Position numbers and translations under genes: made by a program
From: UMGS1696 sp963643035
GTDB taxonomy: Bacteria; Bacillota; Clostridia; Oscillospirales; CAG-272
Direction of reading: 5' to 3'
DNA length: 64,000 nucleotides
NCBI GenBank assembly: GCA_963643035.1
Contig: CAVIKO010000004.1
Location: 1 to 64,000 of the forward strand
Notes under the pieces: model-generated
What the model saw: the letters and a program-made list of their open reading frames with translations, nothing else
Told to the model about the DNA's origin: nothing
Databases searched by the model: none
Shown: piece by piece, positions 34,901 to 42,631 of the stretch
How the letters are laid out: each line of letters opens with the position of its first letter
Position numbering within the stretch: position 1 is the first letter of the stretch

Positions 34901-35142
34901 TCATAGCGGCAGATGCGCGCTAAAAATTCGAGGGTCAGCGGCTCCATGTATACCTTGTCTGCCACGGAGGTGTCTGTCATGATTGTCGCCGGATTGGAGT
35001 TTGCGAGAATGACCTCGTAGCCTTCCTCCTTCAGCGCGAGACAAGCCTGCGTCCCGGCATAGTCAAATTCCGCCGCTTGTCCGATTACGATGGGACCGGA
35101 GCCGATCACCAGTACCTTTTTGATGTCTGTTCTTTTAGGCAT
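31957..35142 (-). CDS. carB: Carbamoyl-phosphate synthase large subunit
   Basis: This subunit makes carbamoyl phosphate from bicarbonate, ATP and ammonia tunnelled from CarA, feeding pyrimidines and arginine. The 1061-residue length fits the duplicated ATP-grasp architecture. Two halves repeat KVLVIGSGPIVIGQAAEFDYAG (N-terminal, written in part) and KVIVLGSGPIRIGQGVEFDYS near residue 555, each with its GGTGGGFAYT- or GGRAMEIV-type ATP loop. The C-terminal MGS-like allosteric domain follows. It overlaps carA by 8 bases and lies far from pyrB, as a separate operon. Confidence 0.97.
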   Translation of the reverse strand: MPKRTDIKKVLVIGSGPIVIGQAAEFDYAGTQACLALKEEGYEVILANSNPATIMTDTSVADKVYMEPLTLEFLARICRYERPNAIVPGIGGQTGLNLAMQLYKKGVLDECEIELLGTDAKSIECAEDRELFKELCERIGEPVVPSKITYTIDEAIAAAEEIGYPVILRPAFTLGGTGGGFAYTPEELREMMKNALALSPVHQVLVEKSIKGYKEIEYEVIRDANDTAITVCNMENLDPVGIHTGDSIVVAPSQTLTNREYQMLRNSALKIIRALGVKGGCNVQFALDPHSFRYYVIEVNPRVSRSSALASKASGYPIARVSAKIAVGMNLHEIPLANTPASFEPTLDYVVTKMPRFPFDKFPAAQNTLSTQMKATGEVMSVGRTFEESLLKAIRSLEEGKNHIHMEKFDSAHMSVDELLDYIKDGTDDRLYAISQLMWMGVDPSLICDITQIDMFFLDKIQHIVDFEKEMEAHPGDTDRLREAKRLGFSDSYAAELWHCTEDEIYALRQSEKIYPIYKMIDTCASEFDSYVPYFYSTYADENESVVSNKKKVIVLGSGPIRIGQGVEFDYSTVHAVRTIRECGYEAIVINNNPETVSTDYTTADKLYFEPLTAEDVMNIIALEKPEGVIVTLGGQTAINLAAPLAARGVRIIGTDCVAIDKAEDRDAFDAVIKSLSIPNPKGEAVTDIEKGVEVAEKIGYPVLVRPSFVLGGRAMEIVANESMLRKYLRTAVEVDEDKPVLIDKYLVGREVEVDAICDGREVFLPGIMELVERTGVHSGDSTSVYPPFSLSQAVRDVIADYTRRLGLGIGIVGLYNIQFIVDKNDHVYVIEVNPRASRSVPFLSKSTGVNLVQIATRVMLGESLADQGIVDLIPPDRERWYVKAPAFSFAKLTGMDAYLSPEMKSTGEAIGYDKRLNRALYKALQASGVKMKDYGTVIVTLADEDKEEALPLVRRFYHLGFNIEATIGTATFLKEHGIRTRVRGKLSEGSEEILDSIRAGYVSYIINTRAILSGVHYADGVAIRRCAVQNGVTMFTSLDTVRIVLDVLEETIPTISTINE

Positions 35143-36229
35143 TTTTCCCGTCCTCCTTCATGTATGCGACAAACTTCTCAAATAAATATCCGCTGTCCTC
35201 CGGTCCCGGTGCGCTTTCCGGATGATACTGTACAGAAAATACCCGATCCGCAGTGCACTCCATCCCCTCCACGGTGCCATCCAGGAGATTCCGATGAGTA
35301 ACGACCAGTCCGCTGTTCCGGAGGGAATCTTCGTTTACGGCGTAGCTGTGGTTCTGCGAGGTGATTTCGATCTTGCCGTCAGATAGGCGCATGACGGGGT
35401 GGTTGCCGCCGCGGTGTCCGAATTTCAGCTTGTAGGTAGAACCGCCATATGCCAAAGCGATCATCTGGTGCCCAAGACAGATGCCGAAGAGTGGATATTT
35501 TCCGCGCAGTCCGCGAATCGTCTCAATCACCGGAGTGACGTCCTCCGGGTCTCCGGGGCCGTTTGAGAAGAATACGCCGTCCGGCTTCATAAACGCGATT
35601 TCCTCTGCGGTGGTGTTGTACGGTACAACGGTCACATTGCAGCCGATGCGGTTTAAGGAGCGGACGATGTTGAGCTTTATTCCACAGTCCACGGCGACGA
35701 CGTTGAAGCGCGGGTTCGAGGTGCGGGAATACCACCGTTTTTTTGCGCTGACACGGGATACCTGATCGTGCGGTACCGGGGTGCTTTGCAGGATGTGCAG
35801 CGCTTCTTCGGTCGGTGTGTCGATGGCGGTGATGATGACCCGGCGGGAGCCGAGATCGCGGATGGAACGTGTCAGCTTCCGAGTGTCTATGCCGGAAATG
35901 CCGGGAATGCCGTTTTCCTCAAGCAGCTCCGACAGGGTTTTTGTATAGCGGAAGTTCGATGGCGCGTCGTTGTAGTCGCACACAATCATGCCGCCGATGG
36001 AGGGATTTTTACATTCAAAATCGTCGTCCGTGATTCCGTAGTTGCCGATCAGCGGGTAGGTCATCACCACCATCTGATCCGTATACGACGGGTCGGACAC
36101 GATCTCCTGATACCCGACCATCGAGGTGTTGAATACAATCTCACAAACACGATCCGTCGCCGCACCAAAGCCGTAGCCGGGATATACCGCGCCGTCCTCC
36201 AAAACGATCTTTCGATCCATCGCTCTCAT
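35135..36229 (-). CDS. carA: Carbamoyl-phosphate synthase small subunit (glutaminase)
   Basis: This 364-residue glutamine amidotransferase supplies ammonia to CarB. The N-terminal CPSase_sm domain (GYGFGA, NTSMVGYQEI) is followed by a class I GATase domain with the nucleophile Cys in GICLGHQMIALAYG and the His-Glu pair in VQYHPESAPGP. I use the ATG at 36229, 6-7 bases after AGGAG; the ATG at 36220 is the alternative. Its leader contains no PyrR-type loop that I can see. Confidence 0.97.
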   Translation of the reverse strand: MRAMDRKIVLEDGAVYPGYGFGAATDRVCEIVFNTSMVGYQEIVSDPSYTDQMVVMTYPLIGNYGITDDDFECKNPSIGGMIVCDYNDAPSNFRYTKTLSELLEENGIPGISGIDTRKLTRSIRDLGSRRVIITAIDTPTEEALHILQSTPVPHDQVSRVSAKKRWYSRTSNPRFNVVAVDCGIKLNIVRSLNRIGCNVTVVPYNTTAEEIAFMKPDGVFFSNGPGDPEDVTPVIETIRGLRGKYPLFGICLGHQMIALAYGGSTYKLKFGHRGGNHPVMRLSDGKIEITSQNHSYAVNEDSLRNSGLVVTHRNLLDGTVEGMECTADRVFSVQYHPESAPGPEDSGYLFEKFVAYMKEDGKNA

Positions 36230-36309
36230 ACCATCACTCCTGTTCCGCAGATCTGTGATTAACTATGCAGAAAGCCACACAAATCGTGCATAAAAATACG
36301 GTACTTTTC

Positions 36310-36338
36310 ATTATACCAGAGAATTGTGAATAAATCTA
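36310..36338 (-). promoter_or_regulatory. Probable carAB promoter
   Basis: On the minus strand TATAAT (36315-36310) is preceded by TAGATT (36338-36333) with a 17-base spacer. The -35 match is weak, but the -10 is perfect. The leader would be about 74 nt. Confidence 0.55.
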
Positions 36339-36350
36339 CAAATGGGCAAC

Positions 36351-36547
36351 AAAAAACCGCCTGTTTGGAAACAGACGGGACAGAATATATCGGGAAAGGC
36401 GAAATACAAACCGTCCAGCCGTCATCTGGAAAACAACGGATACGACAGACGGACGGAAAACGAAATGAAAACAGCGAGAGCGCGGTGTGGTTCTCTTGTA
36501 CCCGCTCTGGCAGATTCCGGTCATGACGTTCCTCCATCGTTTGTATT
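36351..36547 (-). ncRNA. Candidate structured RNA of about 197 nt with own promoter and terminator
   Basis: Transcription from the -10 at 36559-36554 would begin near 36547. It would end at a tight hairpin (36378-36369 pairing with 36366-36357) followed by six T residues (36356-36351). The very 5' end, GAAATACAAAC (36549-36539), is perfectly complementary over 11 bases to GTTTGTATTTC (36411-36401), so the ends of the RNA can close on each other. An inner AGAGCG/CGCTCT hairpin is also possible. Short frames within it (62-97 codons) look non-coding. It could be an sRNA or an attenuated leader of carAB, whose own promoter lies just downstream. I recognise no known family. Confidence 0.45.
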
Positions 36548-36553
36548 TCCAAT

Positions 36554-36582
36554 AGTATACCACAAACAGTTCCAAAAATCTA
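36554..36582 (-). promoter_or_regulatory. Promoter of the candidate RNA
   Basis: On the minus strand TATACT (36559-36554) follows TAGATT (36582-36577) by 17 bases with a TG extension. The spacing and -35 are the same as at the carAB promoter. Confidence 0.5.
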
Positions 36583-36597
36583 CTGCCAATACCAACG

Positions 36598-36625
36598 AAA
36601 AACCGTCCCCTTGCAGAGACGGTTT
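36598..36625 (-). terminator. Terminator of the quinone oxidoreductase gene
   Basis: On the minus strand AAACCGTC (36625-36618) pairs with GACGGTTT (36607-36600) and runs into further T residues. It separates the oxidoreductase from the RNA unit. Confidence 0.75.
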
Positions 36626-36640
36626 GTGAATTTTGTGGAG

Positions 36641-37612
36641 TTACCGCACCGTGAGTACCACCTTACCGATATTGCCGCTTTGGTAGAGCATGGTGTGCGC
36701 CGCATCCGCTTCCGCGAGAGGGAATGTGGCGTATATGGTCGGTCGAAGAACACCGGATGTGATCGCCGGATAGAAATCGCGCTGAAGAGCAGCGAGAATT
36801 TCCGCTTTTACCGATGGCTCGCGTGCGCGCAGGGTGCTGCCGACCAGGCGCACGCCGCATGCATAGAGCTTTCGCAAATCGACGGTCGTTTCCTCCCCGC
36901 CGAGTGATGCAATCACGATCCATCGACCGCCGCGCGCCATGTACGGTAAGCATTCGCCGACTGCCGCGCCGCCCACACAGTCTACGGCAATGTCTATGGT
37001 TTGCGGATGGGCTGTAAAATAGGCGGACAGCGGGCTTTTCCGCGTGTTCAGAACCACATCGGCTCCGAGATGTGCGATGGCATCCGCTTTTGTATCGGAG
37101 CGCACCGTGGTGACGACGTGGAGTTTTGCAAGTTTTGCCATCGGGATCATCACACTGGCCAGTCCGCTGCCACCCGCCGTGATCAGCACCGTATCTCCGG
37201 CTTTCGCTCCGGCTTCCCGGAACAGATTGAGATACGCGGTTGCAAAAGCTTCCGGGATCGCCGCAGCTTCGATCATGGACACACCGTCGGGTACAGGCAG
37301 GCACATATCATATCGGACGGCAGCAAATTCCGCGTATCCTCCGCCGCCAAGCAGCGCGCAGATCTTTTCCCCGATGCGCCAGTGTTGTGCGGCAATCGGT
37401 CCCAACGCGCATACCTCGCCGGATACCTCCAACCCCATCCATTCGGGACAGCCGGGCGGTGGTGGATAATTTCCCTCTCGCTGCATGAGATCGGCGCGGT
37501 TCACGCCGGCAGCATGGACGCGAATGAGTACCTCATCGTCGCGCGGAGACGGCGTGGGTACGGCAGTATAGGATAGCGTGTGGGTTGCGGGATCGGCGAG
37601 AATTGCATACAT
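36641..37612 (-). CDS. Zinc-independent MDR quinone oxidoreductase (NAD(P)H:quinone type)
   Basis: This 323-residue medium-chain dehydrogenase resembles the PIG3/TP53I3 group. It has VNRADLMQREGNYPPPPG, MGLEVSGEV, and the nucleotide-binding AGGSGLASVMIPMAKL, and lacks the catalytic zinc cysteines. It probably reduces quinones with NADPH. The gene stands alone between two terminated units. Confidence 0.88.
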   Translation of the reverse strand: MYAILADPATHTLSYTAVPTPSPRDDEVLIRVHAAGVNRADLMQREGNYPPPPGCPEWMGLEVSGEVCALGPIAAQHWRIGEKICALLGGGGYAEFAAVRYDMCLPVPDGVSMIEAAAIPEAFATAYLNLFREAGAKAGDTVLITAGGSGLASVMIPMAKLAKLHVVTTVRSDTKADAIAHLGADVVLNTRKSPLSAYFTAHPQTIDIAVDCVGGAAVGECLPYMARGGRWIVIASLGGEETTVDLRKLYACGVRLVGSTLRAREPSVKAEILAALQRDFYPAITSGVLRPTIYATFPLAEADAAHTMLYQSGNIGKVVLTVR

Positions 37613-37760
37613 AAGCTGATAAATCCTTTTTGATATTTTATGATGAATGGTATAGCAGTTTTTTTTGTAAGAAAAAACAGAAAATGGAGGTTAAGCAGAC
37701 TAGCTTGATGAAATATATTACTCTACGCTAGTACTTCCTGATGACATGAGAAACAAAACA

Positions 37761-39311
37761 TCAGTATCCGGTTTTATTGCCATTAGTTACATTACCTTTC
37801 GCAACTTCTTTGACTGTTTCCATGTACTCTTCGAGAGCTTTTTCCATGCTGCGCTGTTTGGCTGCAACAGTGGATGCCATGATGTCTGCTGATTTTGCAG
37901 TTACACCACAGTTAAGAAACAATTGATCTGGCGAACCGATAGCGTTTGAAAAAACATACCAGAAGGCAAGATTGGTGCTTTCTTTGACAAGATCAAACAT
38001 GCGCGCTGTTTCAGTGCTCTCAGAATACTTGGTTTTTAGTGCTGTTTCAAAGTATGCAGGCAGAACATTTGTGTAATTGGAAGCAGATAAGGCTTCTAAA
38101 ACAGCTCCTGCCATTGTAGGATTCTTTGCTACTGTGGTTAGTGAAAAAGAATTGTGTGTGTTTCGGCTGATGGAGTGATATTTTTCCTGCGATTCATTGA
38201 GTTTCGGGTACGGAATGATACCGTAGGAATCTTCCATATCACGATACTGTGTTACTGCATCGTCCATTTCTGCGGAGATACCGAGTATGGATCCGGCTTT
38301 AAATTTTTCAGAAAGTGCGGTGTAGCCTGCTAGTTGATTCGGTATTGCATTTGTGCCATTGTATGCATAGAAACCGTTTGTATCGTGGAAAAGAGTGTAA
38401 AGCTTGTTACACATGATATCGTCTCGATCTTTGCCAAAGGTGAATTGCCAATTTCCGTTTTCATCTCGCTTGTACATATCACCGCCGAGGGAGGAGAGGA
38501 AACCCTTCGGATGGTTGAGATCGTGGGAGATGAAGCCGAGCTGGTCATCTTCGCTATATTTTCCGTCACCGTTCAGATCGGTACAAGAAAGCTCTGTCAA
38601 TTCCATACATTTATCAATCGTCCACTTTCCGCTCTCCACGACTTCATAGATGTCTATGCCATAGTTCTCTGCCGTTTGCAAGTTGACATAGTAACAGTAT
38701 GTGCATTTCAGGTAGCCGAGGGATGCATCCCCGGAAAGAAAGTATACTTTTCCATCAAGAGACATATCCTCAATAATACCGTCGAGATAATACGGCTTTG
38801 TGAGGTCAATGAACTCGTTGGGGGTGATATCTTGGAAAATACCGTTTTGAAGCATGACAGATGCATTGCCAATCATGAGATCCACCCAGTCGTACACTAC
38901 ATCTCCGGCAATGACGGTTTTGATGATATCCTGCATATAGCTCTGCCGTACATCTGTAAGGTGTCCCGGCTTGAGAATTGTTTTGAGTTTAACATTAAGC
39001 CGATCTTCCACGCCTATGCGACTGTTGTAGATAGCATCATTCACTACATCGCCATTCAATTCTGTAGTATAAAACTCGTTTGCAATCTCCTCGCGATAGA
39101 GAAAAGATACTTCTCCTCCGTCAAAGTTTAAGGTATCCGGAAGATCATCTATTGATCCAGTTTCGGTCGCTTGTGCAGTATCCGCCCCTTCAATAGTTGC
39201 TTCTGGAAAGGCGGATTCTTGTTTGGTGTCGCTTGTATTCGCAGTGCGGCAGGAGTATAAAATGGCACAGAGAATACATAGGGCAGCTAGTCTCTTTTCT
39301 GTGTGTTTCAT
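37761..39311 (-). CDS. Extracellular solute-binding lipoprotein (orphan, copy 1)
   Basis: This 516-residue protein begins with a lipoprotein signal peptide; the lipobox ends at Cys21 (AILYSC). A Thr/Ser/Glu-rich linker follows, then a type-2-like solute-binding fold. The segment DLNGDGKYSEDDQLGF contains a DxNxDG calcium-type loop. It is a paralogue of 49849-51339, sharing the N-terminal layout (ELNGD/VVNDAIYN versus ELNGE/LINDEIYN). No ABC permease or ATPase gene is next to it, so its transporter partners must lie elsewhere. Base composition is AT-richer than most of the window. Confidence 0.85.
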   Translation of the reverse strand: MKHTEKRLAALCILCAILYSCRTANTSDTKQESAFPEATIEGADTAQATETGSIDDLPDTLNFDGGEVSFLYREEIANEFYTTELNGDVVNDAIYNSRIGVEDRLNVKLKTILKPGHLTDVRQSYMQDIIKTVIAGDVVYDWVDLMIGNASVMLQNGIFQDITPNEFIDLTKPYYLDGIIEDMSLDGKVYFLSGDASLGYLKCTYCYYVNLQTAENYGIDIYEVVESGKWTIDKCMELTELSCTDLNGDGKYSEDDQLGFISHDLNHPKGFLSSLGGDMYKRDENGNWQFTFGKDRDDIMCNKLYTLFHDTNGFYAYNGTNAIPNQLAGYTALSEKFKAGSILGISAEMDDAVTQYRDMEDSYGIIPYPKLNESQEKYHSISRNTHNSFSLTTVAKNPTMAGAVLEALSASNYTNVLPAYFETALKTKYSESTETARMFDLVKESTNLAFWYVFSNAIGSPDQLFLNCGVTAKSADIMASTVAAKQRSMEKALEEYMETVKEVAKGNVTNGNKTGY

Positions 39312-39372
39312 AAACGATTCTCCTTTATAAATTTATCAAGGTCGAAAGCTGCGAATTTACGAATGAGTTGAT

Positions 39373-40377
39373 TTATTTTGCGTGTTTTGCCGTATAGGCG
39401 TCCATATACGAGAGGATAGGCGTATTCCACCAATGATATTCTTTTGGCAGACGGCTGTACTCTCTGGCGAGTCCGTCATGCAGGAGTGTAAAACTCTCTT
39501 GAGATAGACCTGTGACAGACAGAATTTTGTGGTTGTCCACAATGCGGTTCAGAAGCCTGTCGTAGAGAAGTTGGTAACGTGTACTGGCAAAAATCTGCTG
39601 ACCGTCGCTGAGAAGCTGTAAATAATCATCCTGCGGAATCCATTCATAGCGCAGTCCGCCGATTTCTCGGTAAATTTCCGCAACGGTTTCCCATGTATTG
39701 TGTTCTGCTGTGGCTGTCGTGAAACGTTGCATATAGGAGAGATCATTCCAGAGCAGACCCGCAATCATTTTTGCAACATCACCGGCCCATGTCATCGTTG
39801 CCTGTATGTTTCGTGCAGTGTCTGGCAGATAGACGGTTTTACCGGCACGCATCCGTTCGATAAGCACTGGAGCTTCCAGCGTGACAAGTTGAAACCGGAA
39901 CCGAGAATATGTAATCGCCGGACGGATGATAGTATAATTTCTATATTTGGATGTGGATAGAATGTTTTCTCCCTTTGCTTTGTACAGAGAATAATCATCG
40001 GATGCGAGATACGCCGTATCAGTCGAGGTATCGAGAAGGCGCGGCGAATCCTCTGTAATTGGAAAGGAACCGTCATATACACGATAAGAGGATAGAAATA
40101 CATAGTGGCCTGTATTACCAAGCAGTGTATCCATCGCCTCTCGAAAGCTCTCGCCAGGATAGAGCATGAAATCCACAATAGCATCATAGCCATTTGCGCA
40201 AAAAGAGGCGCGTACTGCAGGATCTAAAAAGTTCGCCTTGAAATAATGCAATTCCGGGTCGTCTGAAGTGCAGTCATCCAAAGACACAACATCTACGGCA
40301 TAACCGCACCGTCGCAGTTCCGGTACCAGATAAATGCCCATCGCACCAGTACCGCCAGGAATTAATACTCGTTTCAT
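39373..40377 (-). CDS. NAD-dependent epimerase/dehydratase family protein
   Basis: This 334-residue SDR enzyme begins MKRVLIPGGTGAMGIYLVPEL, the Rossmann GxxGxxG motif. YVFLSSYRVYDG and YSLYKAKGE correspond to the Ser/Tyr-x-x-x-Lys catalytic area. The substrate is likely a nucleotide-sugar or sugar lactone, but it is not determined. It lies in the same AT-richer block as the lipoprotein gene and may share its transcript with the following oxidoreductases. Confidence 0.85.
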   Translation of the reverse strand: MKRVLIPGGTGAMGIYLVPELRRCGYAVDVVSLDDCTSDDPELHYFKANFLDPAVRASFCANGYDAIVDFMLYPGESFREAMDTLLGNTGHYVFLSSYRVYDGSFPITEDSPRLLDTSTDTAYLASDDYSLYKAKGENILSTSKYRNYTIIRPAITYSRFRFQLVTLEAPVLIERMRAGKTVYLPDTARNIQATMTWAGDVAKMIAGLLWNDLSYMQRFTTATAEHNTWETVAEIYREIGGLRYEWIPQDDYLQLLSDGQQIFASTRYQLLYDRLLNRIVDNHKILSVTGLSQESFTLLHDGLAREYSRLPKEYHWWNTPILSYMDAYTAKHAK

Positions 40378-40448
40378 ATGCTATACATCCTTTCCTTTCG
40401 TGGCTATTTCCATCTGTGGAAATGCTTGACATGATAGGTGTTTCTTCA

Positions 40449-41468
40449 TTATGTATTCCATTGAAACAGCACGCCCTGCGGGAAGTCACGTTCCCCGATC
40501 ACGCGGTCGTATACGGCCTGTGCTTCGGTTGGGTCGTGGATTTCCGAGAGCATCCGATCGATGTGGATTCGTCCGCCGTGCTGGAGAGCGAGTGTGGCGC
40601 GGATGTCATCCCGATGCGTCCACCAGCCGGGAGAGGATTCCGTATCCGGTCTGGCGCAGGTATGTGCGCCGATCAGGGTGATGCCGGGACCGTGGATCTT
40701 GCGATAATAGTCGATGGTGAAATTCGGATCCCGCGTACAGCCGAGCAGCGCCACTCTTCCGAATCTTGCCATACAGTCGAGAACGGTGTCGAGAGCCTTC
40801 CCCTGGCCGCTGACCTCGATTGCTACTTTGCATCCGCCACCTGTGATCCTTTTCACCTGCGCGGCAAAATCCGTGTCTGTGGGATCCAGAGCATAGTCTG
40901 CGCCTATGGTATATGCAAAATTGCGCCGGGATGCTACCGGATCGGCGGCGATCACGGGATACGCACCTGCCGCATGGAGAAATTGAACCGCCATTGCGCC
41001 GAGGATCCCCTGACCCATCACGATCGCCGCTTCACCAAGCTCTACGCGCGTTTTCCGTACCGCTGCCAGCGGGAACGTGCAGATATACGAAAACGCTGCC
41101 GCAGTGAGGGGAACATCGTCATAGGGGATTGGGATCACCTGATTTTCATGCACGGTGCAGTAGCCGCGATGCTGACTGTTCCAGAGAGCCACACGATCGC
41201 CGATCTTGACGCTGCGCACTCCCGAACCGGTTTCCGCCACAATGCCGGAGCCGCTGTAGCCGAGCGCACGGGGAAAGTGAACCGCACCAACACCACCGTC
41301 GAATATGCTGATGTTCGGATCTCCCGTGATGTTTGCCCGTTCCGTGCCGCGGCTGATCGCCGTATATGCCATTTTTACAAGCACCTGACCGTTACCGGGG
41401 GCATAGATCGGAACGTCGCACAGCTCCGCTGTATTGATTTTTGTAAAGATGATCTGTTTTGTTTCCAT
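40449..41468 (-). CDS. Zinc-type alcohol/polyol dehydrogenase (MDR family)
   Basis: This 339-residue medium-chain dehydrogenase has AISRGTERANITG, FPRALGYSGSGIVAETG and the nucleotide loop GQGILGAMAVQFLHAAGA. It resembles bacterial sorbitol/threonine-dehydrogenase-like proteins often paired with Gfo/Idh/MocA oxidoreductases, as here 15 bases downstream of one. The structural-zinc cysteine set is not evident. The substrate is probably a sugar alcohol or inositol derivative (inference). Confidence 0.82.
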   Translation of the reverse strand: METKQIIFTKINTAELCDVPIYAPGNGQVLVKMAYTAISRGTERANITGDPNISIFDGGVGAVHFPRALGYSGSGIVAETGSGVRSVKIGDRVALWNSQHRGYCTVHENQVIPIPYDDVPLTAAAFSYICTFPLAAVRKTRVELGEAAIVMGQGILGAMAVQFLHAAGAYPVIAADPVASRRNFAYTIGADYALDPTDTDFAAQVKRITGGGCKVAIEVSGQGKALDTVLDCMARFGRVALLGCTRDPNFTIDYYRKIHGPGITLIGAHTCARPDTESSPGWWTHRDDIRATLALQHGGRIHIDRMLSEIHDPTEAQAVYDRVIGERDFPQGVLFQWNT

Positions 41469-41483
41469 TGCGGATTGCCCTCC

Positions 41484-42488
41484 TTATACCGGTATGCCGC
41501 ACGCTTCAAGCACCATTTTCTGTACATCAATTTCGCTCTGGTATGTGTAGGCAAGCTCCATTTCTCCGCGCACCGCGGCGGCAAACTCCTCCATCATTTT
41601 GTCGTACCGTCCGATCGGCGGAAATGCCACCGTCTCACCGTTGTCGCGCCACTCCTTCCCCGGCTCGTGGCGCGTGACCTTCATTCCGGTCGTCATGCCG
41701 CCTTTTACGTAGTATTCAAAGGGCTTGAGCTCCACAGACGCCTTCGTGCCCGTGATGACAAGCTGCCGCCGGTCAAAACCGTTGACCTCCGCTGCGCTCG
41801 TTTTCGCGAAGGAGATGCCGCGCCCGTAATCGAATACGGCAAAGCCATAGTCCGGGCAGTCGATCCCCTCAGTCATGGTATGCCGGTTCATTGGCGTGAC
41901 AGAGAGTGGGATCCCCTGAAAACGGTAGATCATATCGACAAGATGACAGCCGAGAAAGAACATCATTCCGCCGCGAAACCGATTCAGCCATTCGCGCTTC
42001 TCCGGAGGATGGCGCACGCTCATCTGCGCGTCTACGGCAACGATGTCCCCCAACTCTCCGGCGCGCAGCATCTGCTCTGCCATGCGAACCGCCGGATTGT
42101 AGCGGTACATATATCCCATCTGGAACGGCAGGTGCTTTTTTCCCGCAAGCCGTACCATGGCCGTAAACGCGGGCAGATCCTCGCCGCCCGGCTTGTCCAT
42201 GTGGACGGGAAATCCCGCCTCAATCGCCAGATGCGCGTTCGGAACAAGGGAAAATTCCTCTGTCTCCACAAGGATCGCATCAATGGTGCTGTCACCCAAA
42301 ATATCGTCCCGATCGCGATGGGGGATCCCGCTATAGCAGGGCTGCCTGTTTAGTGTATCCTCCCACTCTGCCGATTCCGCGCATACGCCCGCGATCTCGA
42401 ATGTTTCCGGCATACGGCGCATCGTATCCATAAATCCAGGCGCGTGATCGTGTCCGACCCCAATCTGCGCTACACGAATTTTTGCCAT
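41484..42488 (-). CDS. Gfo/Idh/MocA-family oxidoreductase
   Basis: This 334-residue protein has the N-terminal Rossmann motif VAQIGVGHDHA, the family EAGFPVHMDKPGGEDL containing the EKP-like catalytic Lys, and MGYMYRYNP in the C-terminal alpha/beta domain. It likely oxidises a sugar or cyclitol with NAD. The ATG at 42488 follows AGGAGG; the frame extends to 42572 without support. It is first gene of the minus-strand unit and is divergent from the AraC regulator, its probable controller. Confidence 0.87.
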   Translation of the reverse strand: MAKIRVAQIGVGHDHAPGFMDTMRRMPETFEIAGVCAESAEWEDTLNRQPCYSGIPHRDRDDILGDSTIDAILVETEEFSLVPNAHLAIEAGFPVHMDKPGGEDLPAFTAMVRLAGKKHLPFQMGYMYRYNPAVRMAEQMLRAGELGDIVAVDAQMSVRHPPEKREWLNRFRGGMMFFLGCHLVDMIYRFQGIPLSVTPMNRHTMTEGIDCPDYGFAVFDYGRGISFAKTSAAEVNGFDRRQLVITGTKASVELKPFEYYVKGGMTTGMKVTRHEPGKEWRDNGETVAFPPIGRYDKMMEEFAAAVRGEMELAYTYQSEIDVQKMVLEACGIPV

Positions 42489-42542
42489 ATGGTTCTGCCT
42501 CCTGTATGTAATTTGGGAATATAGTTTTTCTTCTACAGAAAA

Positions 42543-42582
42543 AGTATACCATATTGACAAATCACATACCATATGCTATACT
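42543..42582. promoter_or_regulatory. Divergent promoters of the AraC and Gfo/Idh genes
   Basis: Plus strand: TTGACA (42554-42559) and TGC-TATACT (TATACT at 42577-42582), spacer 17, a near-consensus promoter for AraC. Minus strand: a TATACT -10 at 42548-42543 with a weak -35 serves the oxidoreductase. The two overlap, so the regulator could act on both. Confidence 0.7.
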
Positions 42583-42631
42583 GCTGGATGTATAAACAAT
42601 TCTGCTTTTTTGCCGGAAAGGGTGCAGGACG

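Noticed and set aside
36400..36520. T-box riboswitch upstream of carA, suggested by ACCGCG in the leader
   Set aside because: There is no stem I or specifier loop and the leader is too short before the motif; ACCGCG is accounted for by an AGAGCG/CGCTCT hairpin.
40416..42353. 645-codon plus-strand frame opposite two oxidoreductase genes
   Set aside because: Antisense shadow spanning two well-supported genes and the gap between them.
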